Assembly: GCA_009192285.1 (NCBI GenBank)
Contig: CM018603.1
Coordinates: 5,887,613-5,951,612, forward strand
Source of the DNA: Morchella semilibera
Lineage: Eukaryota > Ascomycota > Pezizomycetes > Pezizales > Morchellaceae
Length of the DNA stretch: 64,000 bases
Direction of reading: 5' to 3'
Below the pieces are notes generated by a model. The model saw nothing but the letters and a program-made list of their open reading frames with translations. It was not told the DNA's origin and ran no database searches. How positions within the stretch are numbered: position 1 is the first letter of the stretch; each line of letters begins with the position of its first letter. Positions 37,501-47,735 of this stretch are shown here, one piece after another. A program made the translations under genes and the position numbers.

Positions 37501-38506
37501 TTACTTTAGTTACCCTCGTCTAGAGCATGAGGCCTTTCTGAGACATGCAGTCTCACAGCCATCGAGCAGTGGCCACCCCCCTCCAACTGTTGACCACCAA
37601 TCACTGCCCATCCCAGTAACCTAATTCACGCCATCCAGACCCATCCGCCATACCCAATCTCGCATAGTCAGGGACTCCGCAAGCGGTACGTCCCTGCAAA
37701 GGATTTGCTCCTCTCGGCCACCTTACCTTCGCATCTGCGCATCGCACGCAGGTGAATGGACTGGGAATGAGGGGCCTAGATTTGAACCTGTTGGTGGGGT
37801 TACCCCCTTTCTGTTCTCCGTCAAAGCCTCTAGAAGAGTTTATTTCTCCTGATATATGTAGGTATGTGGTTTATCTTATGAGGAAACTCAAATACTGATG
37901 CTTATAGTTGAGTAGTGGATATAGGCGAATGTTTCTGTCATTCGCCCCATCGTTGTGTTCACCATCGTGCTCTCCTGCCTTTGATTATCAGATATGGTGT
38001 GGATGGGTGTATGTAAATTTTAGTTGCCTTTTATGAAAATTTACTTTTTTGTTTACGCTCAGCCCTTTCTTATGTGTGGAGCTTCGATTTATTAATTTAA
38101 CTTACCCCACTCCCGCTATTAAGAGGCTTGAAAAAGGTACATATATGTATCCTTCATTACCTTATATCTCTATCGATTATAATATCCAATCCCATACATC
38201 ACATCCTTTCATTTAGATCATATAGATCTGACCATCTTCAAGCGCAGTCTGACCCTCAATTGGATCATTGATCAACCGCTGGGATAGTTATATCCAGATA
38301 TTGATTGGGAACCACGCGACTCGGCTGTTCCCATCAACATCAATCACCTGCTTTGCTGCCTGTCCTGTGCAGCGGTGTGTTCAAGACGCGCCAGTGCGAC
38401 CCGTGAACCCAATACCGCACCATTCGGGCTGTTGTCTCACTTCACAAGTCAATTCAAGCCGAGACGCTACGGCAAAGGCCAGGGGGAAGACCAAGCCGTC
38501 TGCTCC

Positions 38507-38511
<5 letters not shown>

Positions 38512-38540
<29 letters not shown>
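38512..38540. repeat. Poly(T) tract, 29 nt
   Basis: A T29 run lies about 1.2 kb upstream of the FlbC-like coding region. It could be a nucleosome-excluding promoter element or simply a simple repeat. Confidence 0.8.
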
Positions 38541-38542
<2 letters not shown>

Positions 38543-39486
38543 CTCCCAACCCTGGTCTCTTCGATTTTGAGATCCAGTTCGAACCCCCTGTCTCTGCAGC
38601 CTTTCCCTCCAGCCCGCTTTGAGCTAAGACTTTTTCTGTCTTGATAGAAGGAGGTGCATTATTACCTGGAGAGGGGGGTAGCTTTCTACGCATATCTTTC
38701 GAGCGAAGAGTGTGAGAGAGAAGGGCGACGGACGATTTGCAAGAATAATTGCGCTTCGTGGGAAAAAAAAAATACTACCGTCGCGCGCGCGGCCTGTCAG
38801 CTTTACCATTTTTTTTTTTGCTTATTTTGCTTTTTACGTTCCATATCTCCCACCCTTCTGTTTCTTGCCCCTACTCGAGTCTCTTCGCCCACATCAGGTT
38901 TTGTTCACTTGACGTATATATCTCCTCAGAGGCGCTCTTGGACACGTTTTTCTCCAGCCATTCCCGACAGCCATCATAAAGCCTTCAATTCAGCCCTTTC
39001 AATTACTTCTGCAAAGAACCTTGGCTGAATAAACCCTCTTGCGTTACCCAAAATTGCAGAGGTTTCTCGTTTAACAAAAAAAAGCGGAGTGGTTCCTGTC
39101 TCGATACCATACCTTCGGGCCCGTTGCTTTCTTTCTTGTAGATCACTCACCAAAAGGCTTGCTGCTTGCACGGCAGGGAAGAAAACGTGGTGATCGTCGG
39201 CCTCTTGCTCTCTTCGGGCCAAACATCAACAATTACTACTACAATATCCCAATTCTTCCCATCCTCATTTTACTTCAATTCGACTACTACATTCCCCCTG
39301 TTTTGGCTATTCTAAATAATTCTCCCACAAAACTATCCAACTTCAACTACTCTAAACAGTCAAATCTACCCAGTACAACCGCCCATCATTAGGTAGTTTA
39401 CCACTCAGCACCTCCACATTTTCTCCCTTGCTTGACGCCCTTACCAATCTGGCGGGTTGTACCGCTGTCTTCCAATATTATCCCTA

Positions 39487-39527
39487 ATGTGCAATGTGCA
39501 ACATAACATATAACTGACTTGATGTGA
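39487..39527 (+). promoter_or_regulatory. Cluster of three minimal uORFs in the FlbC-like leader
   Basis: The only ATGs between 38148 and 40151 lie here, at 39487 (8 codons then TAA), 39494 (7 codons then TGA) and 39522 (ATG TGA, a start-stop element). All end before the main frame opens at 39714. Start-stop uORFs are known to stall or divert ribosomes. Whether this DNA is in the mature leader is unknown. Confidence 0.4.
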
Positions 39528-39725
39528 CAGGCTGTTGCACGATTTTTTTTTTTTTATAAAAAAAAGTGTCTCATTTATATTTTGCTAGCACATAGACAAC
39601 ACCAACTCCCCCGCGTCTACCTAGCATAACATTTGCACATTACACAGTATACCTTGAGAGCATTTGCCTCAGTATACTCCACCTACAAAATCCCTTCTAA
39701 GGGCTTACTCTAAACAACCTTCACC

Positions 39726-41455
39726 ACGGCGACCCTCAGCTTCCCCCCGTTCCCACGGGACAATTTTTACCCTCCTCAACTCTTTATACCACCCACTCCT
39801 CAGTCATCCTATCCATCACCTACCCTTAGTACGGCAGACAAATACTCGTTGCCCTCCCTGGATCCCTCCCAGGGCCAACAAGCCCATTATTGGGGAGGTT
39901 CTACAGGGGCTTCTTCAACTGCGGGTTCATCTCACTCGGTCCTGGCCCCTTCGTTAATATCTAATACATCCCCCTCGAACTCCATCTCATACCTTCCCCA
40001 GTCAACGCCTTATACCCTTACATCTTCGACGACTAGGACCCTTCCTACTCCACCAAGTACCAGTGACGCAGACACAAGGCCTTTCTCACAACAAGGCCCT
40101 CGTGAAGAATATTCCAACGTGGCGGTAACACTAGCACAAGCTTCTTCATTAATGAGTACCCATGAGAGTGGGTCGAACATTTTGTCCACATCTGGGCTTG
40201 CTGCGCGAAGACAACAACAGCCACTACCCCAGTTTCATTTAAACACAACTAGGGCACCTTTCTCATCCTTCGGGAGTGTATTAACACCACCTCCAGTTGG
40301 ACCAAATGAGATGACAAGCCCGATGAGTAGTGGTGCAAGTAGTGTTAGCACGGTATCAACCATGACTTCGTTTTCGCCTGTCGGAGGGTATTGGACTTCG
40401 CCTTCAAATACTGCATCTTATGGATACAACTCAGCGCCTGCAAACCCACAATACACTTCAAGTGCGTCAAATCCTGGTTTTGGTGGTATTAGAGGGTTTT
40501 CCGGCAATGGCGGGCCTCTTGCCATTAATAGAGGAAATAGCAGACCTTCTAGCCCCGCGAGTAGTGAACTAGTCGCCCAGTCAACGCACTACGAAAGTAC
40601 AGCCTCGTCTTTCGCGGGTGGTATGCCTATGACAACGGGAGCTGGCGTGCATCCAATTTCTGCTTCAGCAGGATCAGGGCTACCATCGATAGGGCAAGGT
40701 CCGGGTGTCCATGGTTATCCTGCTGCTTATGCATCAGCTGGGTCCACATCACACCCGCCAATAAATAGCCAGCCTCAGCCCCAGGACCCTTATTCACCTC
40801 AGGGTTCGCTACCACCTCCCACACCTTCTCAATCATACTACGGCCAACAACACAGCCCTTCTTATACGACATCTCCTCCAATTCAAATGTCGGGCCCCCC
40901 CTCAGCCGGTCGTTCATTCCAGACACCTCATTACCCCCCGCTCATCCCACTTCAACCCAACTATAAAACACCCTATCCCTCTCTTCCGGGAATGGGTGGT
41001 CAGGTCATGGGACCTGGAGGTATGCTGGCCGGTCATCCGCACGCAATGATGTCGCACCACCACCATCAACAACAACAGCAGGCAGAGAGGCCTTACAAGT
41101 GCGATCAGTGCCCGCAAAGTTTTAATAGAAACCATGACCTCAAAAGACACAAAAGGATACACCTGGCAGTAAAGCCTTTCCCTTGTAGTAACTGCGAGAA
41201 AAGCTTCAGCAGAAAAGATGCCCTCAAGGTACGGATATGATCCTTCTACATGTGGCACCTGAGTACTAATCGGTATTATAGAGACATCGTCTTGTGAAAG
41301 GCTGCGGAAAGGCAGATGCCCAGAACAGCACAAATGCGCGGGATCAAGATTCGAAGCAATCGCCTTCAAGTTCCCCAAGCAGCTCAAGGGTTTTGAGTAG
41401 CAATCATGTGCAACAGTCAAATCCCAGTACTTCCTCGATCAAGCTCGAGCGGTAG
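39726..41455 (+). CDS. flbC: FlbC-like C2H2 zinc-finger transcription factor
   Basis: FlbC-type factors activate conidiation genes in Aspergillus. Exons run to 41228 and from 41282 to 41455; the 53-nt intron contains a TACTAAT branch motif and splits the second finger (KDALK, then RHRLVKGCGK). Finger 1 is YKCDQCPQSFNRNHDLKRHK; finger 2 starts FPCSNCEKSFSRKDALK. Upstream is a Ser/Pro/Gln/Gly-rich activation-type region, with a His/Gln tract just before the fingers. The start is unclear. The frame is open from 39714 (TAA at 39711) and reads as protein from there (YSLPSLDPSQGQQ, TRTLPTPPS), but the first in-frame ATG is 40152. An ACG at 39726 lies in an excellent context (TTCACCACGG) and is used here as a provisional start (558 aa). 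From 40152 the product would be 416 aa. An unseen upstream exon is the alternative. FlbC assignment rests on the finger sequence. Confidence 0.75.
41229..41281 (+). other. Intron of the FlbC-like gene
   Basis: GTACGG donor, TACTAAT branch-like motif, TTATAG acceptor. It interrupts the second zinc finger after Lys (phase 0). Confidence 0.85.
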
Positions 41456-43479
41456 CGCTTTATAATCCTCGGCCAATGGGGACTGTAAACTATCTCTTTT
41501 GTCTACTATACCATTCTTGTTTTTATATTGAGATATATTTTTCACTCGCACCTACCTTTTGTTTCTTTTGTTTATTGGAGAGGTCAGCGCGCTATGATTG
41601 CTAGTGAGTTTTATCGTCCGATGGCATTTCTGCAGCGAGTCGGTGTTAATTTCTTTTGTTAATTCCCCATTTTTTTTTTAAATTCAAACTCAAGGCGGCT
41701 GAAGTCATTTGTTTCGGCATTTGTTTTGTTATAGGTGTTTTCTTGGGCGGGGTTTCTTTTTGGTTCATATTTCCTTGCATTTTTCCTCTTGGGAACTATT
41801 AAGGGTCTAATAATCTGGCTCTGTGGATATTTTTAGGTTCTTTTTTATTGAGGCGGTTACGGGCCTTCGCTCCTACGTGCGGGGCGATGTGGGGTGAGTG
41901 ATTTGATGGTGTTGTTGTGCTTTATATCGGGATTGGTTGGGATTGGTTTTCTCTCGTTTTCCCCTTTTGTTTTCATTGAAGGGATACTGTTTTTATACCC
42001 TTTCTTATTCTCATTTGTTTTTGTGGGACGCTAACTGGAGGCCGGATCTTATCGACGATGAGATGTATTGTAAGATTACACAATGGATATAAAATGAAAA
42101 TAAACATTAGATCAGCATTATATTAAACAATTTCTTTGCACATGATCCTGGCTCGTAAAATTTGGTTTGAGAGAATTACGTCATTGCTGAGCTGCAAAGT
42201 CCTCACTTGTCCCAAACTACTGTACAAAAAAGAGGGGTGGGATCTCTACGGTATCCCCGTTAGTAATGCGGTGAGAATGGTAAGAATTAGGTACAGTAGC
42301 TCATGTTGGTTTAACTTACTATTCGTTACTAAATGTAAATTCCGTAGTGATTCCACCCAAATCCCCCATACTGTACATACATAATGTGCTACCCACTGAG
42401 AATGCTATTCTCTGGCAGTTAAGTGAAGGTTGTACCTGTGGTACGCGTCGGTAGCTTTGACTGTTTTTTTTCTCTTTTTCTTCCTTCATATTGATGGTTT
42501 TGCAGCGGCGGCAAGGTACTGTACAGGTGCAGCAACCATTCTTAAGGACATAGCCGTCAGGTAGGCATGCGGCTCTATCAAGGGATCTGGGATCTGCATC
42601 TGATGAATGGACGCCTTACCAGGTTTGGCTTAACAGTACCTTTTCGCACGTGGTGATAACGGGTGATCGACAGCTTCCCTGCTAGGCGAGAAGGAGGCGT
42701 TCATGGCGAAATAAACAGCCCATTCCACAAGCCCAATTGTGAGCCCCCTTGTAAGTCCCCTTGTAAGTGCGAGAAAGGAAGTCCTTAGGACCAAAGTTTA
42801 TTTACAGTACTTGCTGTACCTGCCTGCTTTTTGGATCCGGCTGCTGTGGAGGTTTGATCTTTTTTTTTTTCTTTCCTTTTTTTTTTTTTTTTTTTGGTAC
42901 GACTTCTACACCTTCAACCTTCCCCTTCCTTTCCACTACACCTCATCTCATCCATCTGTCTTTCCCTCTCCACCTTCTCCACCTTCCCCACGCTCCTTCA
43001 TCTTCATCACGACATTTTGTCCCCACAGTCCCTTCCTGCCTCTCTTTTGCATATCTTCAATCTTTGCTGAACCCGTGGCTCTTTTTCTTCATCTGTCTCT
43101 AGTTTCCCTCATTACACACCCTCTATCCATCGCATACTTTTTTGAGGGAAAGAAAGTCTATCAGCTCTTGTTTACTCGTTATATCCTTTATCTTCCAATT
43201 TGAGTTTGTTGCCGGCTCTGTGTTTAGAGTAACGTGTTGTCTACTGATTAAACATCCTCGCCCTTTATCATTCGAAGTCTCCTTGGATATCCGATTTTAG
43301 CGTGATTACCTTGATTGTTTGCAATCAGGCGCCTCTAGTCCATCATATCTGTGCTCATTTCAGGAAGAAAAGGGTTATGTTAGTATTTCCAGAATTACAG
43401 TCTTGCCATGATGGTTTCCGAACTTTACTGACATGACATACTGTTGTTGAGTTTTACAAAAGTCGAGCGTTACTTTGAA
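41456..43479. other. Intergenic region, FlbC-like gene to kinase gene
   Basis: No gene is seen. The first 600 bases are T/G-rich and fit a 3' UTR. From about 42850 to 43110 the plus strand is a T and C/T-rich tract, which looks like a promoter or leader of the kinase gene. A short direct repeat of CCCCTTGTAAGT lies near 42745-42770. Confidence 0.5.
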
Positions 43480-46400
43480 ATGGACTCACTTTCTGGGAAT
43501 CGAGGAAGCCTTACTAGTCCTAGTCGGGTTATGCGCCCACCATTGCAGGATACTACAGTCACTACGAACAATTATTCCTCACCAACGCCAGCACGCTATA
43601 TTTCGAAACCACAGTCTTCGAGAAATCCAAGGCCGCATTCCCAGTATAACCAACGGGATGAAAATTCCTATTATGCCGATCCTCAATCCGAAAGTGGCCC
43701 ATCAGAGGGATACCACCCTGATAATTCTACAGCCACTAAGGCTAATGAAACTTCTTCAACCCAGAGGCCCCAACAACCTCGAAAGCGAAAAGCACAAGTT
43801 GGACCATGGGTCCTTGGCCGAACACTGGGAAAGGGTAGTACTGGGAGAGTTAGGCTCGCTAAGCATTGTGAAACTGGCCAGCTTGTTGCTATCAAAATCG
43901 TCAGCAAGGGCAATAATGGAGGTAACCAGGGCACGCAAGGGCTGGTCAACTCCTTGCCACAGGGGTTAGAACGCGAAGTAATTATCATGAAACTAATCTC
44001 CCATGATAATGTAATGGGATTATGGGATGTCTGGGAAAATAGGGGGGAACTGTGAGTATTAAGAAGTTCGAGTGATAGTTTGTGAAAATAATTTCTAATT
44101 GGCTGTGTAGTTACCTTGTTCTGGAATATATCGAAGGGGGCGAACTCTTTGAATATCTGACCCGCCGTGGGCGCCTTCCTGAAGATGAGGCAATGAAGTT
44201 CTTCCGTCAGATTCTTTCTGGTCTTGATTACTGCCAAAATTTCAATATCTGTCATCGTGACCTTAAGCCAGAGAATCTCCTCCTGGATGCACATAACAAC
44301 ATCAAGATCGCAGATTTTGGAATGGCTGCCTTGCAACCCCAGGGGTCTCTTTTAAATACTCCATGTGGATCCCCGCATTATGCATCTCCTGAGATCATCT
44401 CTGGGAAAGAGTATGATGGAGCAAAATCCGATATCTGGTCCTGTGGGATTGTTTTGTTTGTTTTACTCGCAGGATTCCTCCCGTTTGATGATGACAATAT
44501 CCGTGATTTATTGAATAAAGTTATCCGTGGCCGGTTCACTATGCCTCGGGAATTCTCAATCGAAGCGCAAGATCTCATCTGGCGTATGTTGACAGTTGAC
44601 CCAAAGGCACGTATCTCAATGGCACAAATTTGGAAACATCCGCTCGTCAGGAAGCACGCGCCCATCGACCCACGAACTGGCCTCGAGACGGATAGAGGAC
44701 CTAAGCCACCGAGTCCACAAGATATTGGAAGACCCGTAAAAAACCACAAGGATATTGATCGTGAGCTTCTGAAAAACTTGGGGACGTTATGGCAAGGTGT
44801 TAGAGAGAAAGAGTTGGTTGAAAGGCTGTTAAACAACATGTGAGTGTTTCTGCCTTTTCTTCGCCCCTACTGCCTCTTTGCCCTATTATCGCTGTTGCCT
44901 TGCCATCGGCAACATTACCGTTTTCATTTCAGCATTTCAAGGCAGCCCACATCTGCATACAACTCCAGTTGTGTTCCTTCGCTCCCCTGTGCCGGCACCC
45001 GGTGACTGGGTTTGTGTTGGGCCGTGCGCGTTCTACATCTCGTACGACAGGAAACGGGAGGATCGAAATTTAGTTTCCATACCGTTGCAATAATATATTA
45101 TATGCATCTCGCTATAAGAGTAAAGCTAACTGATATTTGTTCTGGTACAGGTTCAATCAGGAAAAGGTTTTCTATTTTTTGTTACTCGAGTACCGGAAAC
45201 AGCACCTTGAGAACTATCCCGGAACCGAACACGCCCCTGGCAATCCTGGCCTCAATCAACATTCTGGATCTTCTCTTCAACCCCCAAAATCCATCACAGG
45301 TCATGCACAGCAACACGGCTCTGGTAACGCTGCGTATCGTCACAATCGACAGTATCAAAACGAGCCACTTGGTACCGGAGATTATCGCCCAAATACAAAA
45401 GGGAAAGGTCACGCAACCGAGTCCGATGATCGCATCAAAGACAATAATCAAAATCTGGGCCCAACACATCATTTATCCCGCGAGCGATATACCAATAACA
45501 ATGATTTAAAGTACCGGAGATCAGTCTCGCATTCGAAGGTTATTGCTTCTAGGTCGTCACTCATCAACCCAATGCGACACTCTAGTAGGGGCAGTGGAAG
45601 AAGAGGCCACCATTCCAAAGCTTCCTTAGTGAGTTATATGAGTAGTAGCCCTTCAGCATATAGGTCTGTGAAGCATTCACATAGCAAAAGGCATGTGAGC
45701 TTTAACCACCATAGACCGACTAGCAAGGGGAGATCACGGTTAAAGCTCGCTGCCTGTGATAACGTTGACCAAGACGTCTGGGTCGATGAAGATAGCCGTT
45801 TCGATCGAGAGGATACTCCAGAGTTCCGAGAACCATCTGCAGCACTGCTTCCGAAATCTAGAGGAGAATATGTCATCGGAAACTCTGCAGTTGCCGATCA
45901 CCAAGCACCTAATATTCGTAATACTAACACTGGCGGTGTGGTAGTCTCAAAGAACCGTATGTCATTTACGAGAGAGAAGGAAGAGGCCGAACGAAGGCGT
46001 AAGGTCAGTCAAGAACTTGAAGAGGCCTGCGAGAGGGCATTCAATAGCTCCGTTATTAGGTCTTCTCTCACAAGTCTTTCGAACTATCCGGAGTCTTGGA
46101 GATGTTACTGTCGATCATGTCAGCAGTGTTACTGATGCCAGTAACTCTCCAGAAACTGTCGAACATGCAACCGCATCTACACAAACCGACTATTCTGGGA
46201 GTTTTTTTGGCACAATCAAACGGAAGTTACCAAGCCCGCCTTGTGGATCATCAAATTTGAACCATAATGATGGGAAACATACCTTATACACACTCAAGGA
46301 TGATGGTGAAAGTTCAAAGAACGGTTGTCTCGACGCTGTCATTGAACATCTTGATCGACTTATGGATTCATCGGCGATTATCAATGGTTCTGAAAGACTT

Positions 46401-47735
46401 CGTGCCGTATCACAGGGTGGCAAGCCGTTGAATATGGGAGGGCTTCCAATAAACTCGAGGGACCACCCAAACCTGATGGGGAGATACTTGGATGAAGAGG
46501 AGATAGGCCACCAAAAGCATCTTCTTACCCGTGCGAACATACGAAATGTGTCTACACCCAACCCTCGAAGAACTTCGGATCTCATAGGTCATGATACAAA
46601 ATCAGCCTCTATAAGCATGAATGTAGCGCCACTAAATATCCGACCCAGGAGCACCGCTAGGAAGCTGCATTCGGATTTATTGGAGAGCAAGAAAACAGCC
46701 TGTATCATGGATGAGGCATTCAAGCCTGATAGCATCACATCCGTACAGTTTGAGGGGCTGGCCGCGCAAAGAGGGGACTCCCATGATGGAGACAAAAATT
46801 CAAAAGGCAGCAATCGTAATTCGTTATCGAAAGATGCGGGCTTGTCTGCCCATGAGGTGGTTGGTAAAGACATGAAAAAGAAACGATCTTTTCTGGAAAT
46901 ATTTACTGGAAAGAAAACTGCCAAGGATCTCAAGAATAGAATCAGATCCGTTGATGGTCATTCGGAAACTACGGGTACTGTGGGCACCCGCGAGGGTCAT
47001 TTAATCGGAATAACCAATTCAGAGAAAATAACTTTTGGAAAGCGTTCAGGAAATGCGCTGCGTCGTTTCGTTAGCCGTGATGTAAAGAAGGAAGAGTTTG
47101 TTAGTGAACGGACCGAACCATCAAATCTTTCACTTGGTAAGTCCATCAACCATTCCACCTCAACCTTCTGCTAACTTGAGTAGTTGAAGGGGATAGTTTG
47201 GGTCGTTGTCTCTCCCCTGTAATTGATAGAAGCGAAGAAGAGCAAAACGATGTTTCAGGCGGTCAAGACGAATTCTCGAGAGTTATGGGTCAACGTAGCT
47301 GGTTCTGGAGGTTTTTTAAAGTCAAGCCTGCGAATCGTACTATCCGGTTCAACATCTCGGCCTTCCAGTGTCGTAGGGAAATTCTCAAGCTCTATAAGGA
47401 TTGGCTGACACATGGGCTGGAGGTCGTGGAGGATGATCGCAAAGGCCTTATCCTTAGGGCCAGAGTAACGACCCCAAATAGTGTGTATTCTTCTGTTTTC
47501 CTATATCCTCCGAGGGCGTACTCTAACTGTGCTCTTCATATTCCTAGGTCTCAACATCAAGGAGGTAGCTTTCGTTGGTGAGATTCGCACTTACAGTGGT
47601 AGAAAAAAGACTGGAACAAGCGTCGTCCACTTCACTCAAGAGAAGGGGGCTGCGTCCTCATTCAACCGTGTTATGGAGGAAATCATCCTCGCCTGTGGCC
47701 TAAAGGGCCTACTCGTGGAGAACCTTCGCGAGTAG
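43480..47735 (+). CDS. Gin4/Hsl1/Kcc4-family (Nim1-related) Ser/Thr kinase, with a frame switch
   Basis: This family couples septin organisation and cell shape to mitotic entry at the bud neck or septum. Exons are 43480-44051, 44111-44839, 45151-47136 (frame break inside), 47184-47480 and 47548-47735. The kinase domain (about aa 109-370) has GPWVLGRTLGKGSTGRVRLA, VAIKI (Lys near 139), ICHRDLKPENLL (HRD near 239), ADFG (near 259) and YASPE in place of APE. The family extension NQEKVFYFLLLEYRKQHLEN follows the second splice. A long Ser-rich middle includes VSQELEEACERAFN. The C-terminus (REILKLYKDWLTHGLEVVED, then LNIKEVAFVGEI and FTQEKGAASSFNRVMEEI) fits the fungal KA1 membrane-binding domain. 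Intron 2 is 311 nt, the others 47-67 nt. Within 46017-46135 the frame must shift by one base. Allowing that, the product is about 1256 aa. The exact paralogue is not resolved. Confidence 0.88.
46017..46135 (+). other. Frame switch inside the kinase gene
   Basis: The frame with VSQELEEACERAFN stops at TGA 46133-46135 after an odd Cys-rich tail (CYCRSCQQCY). The frame open from 46017 gives a normal-looking stretch (SLGDVTVDHVSSVTDASN) and continues 1.1 kb. One extra base explains it. Alternatively an intron at 46060-46123 (64 nt, ending CATGTCAG) would keep phase, but its donor GTCTTC is poor. Confidence 0.65.

Larger units (their letters stand above)
26640..39486. other. 13-kb gene desert
   Basis: After a probable cyclin 3' UTR I find no convincing gene until the FlbC-like factor. 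The content is AT-rich unique DNA, TACATGTA copies (28798-28856, 29659, 31929, 31946, 35694), a decayed TIR element at 34111-34296, an exon-like island at 34380-34597, CATC-type repeats near 30116-30160, T18 at 29919-29936 and a T29 tract at 38512-38540. From 38148 to 39486 the plus strand has no ATG, which suggests a leader or regulatory DNA for the next gene. Confidence 0.5.

Noticed and set aside
42739-43203. Phe/Pro/Ser-rich frames upstream of the kinase
   Set aside because: They follow from the T and C/T-rich leader; they are not protein-like.
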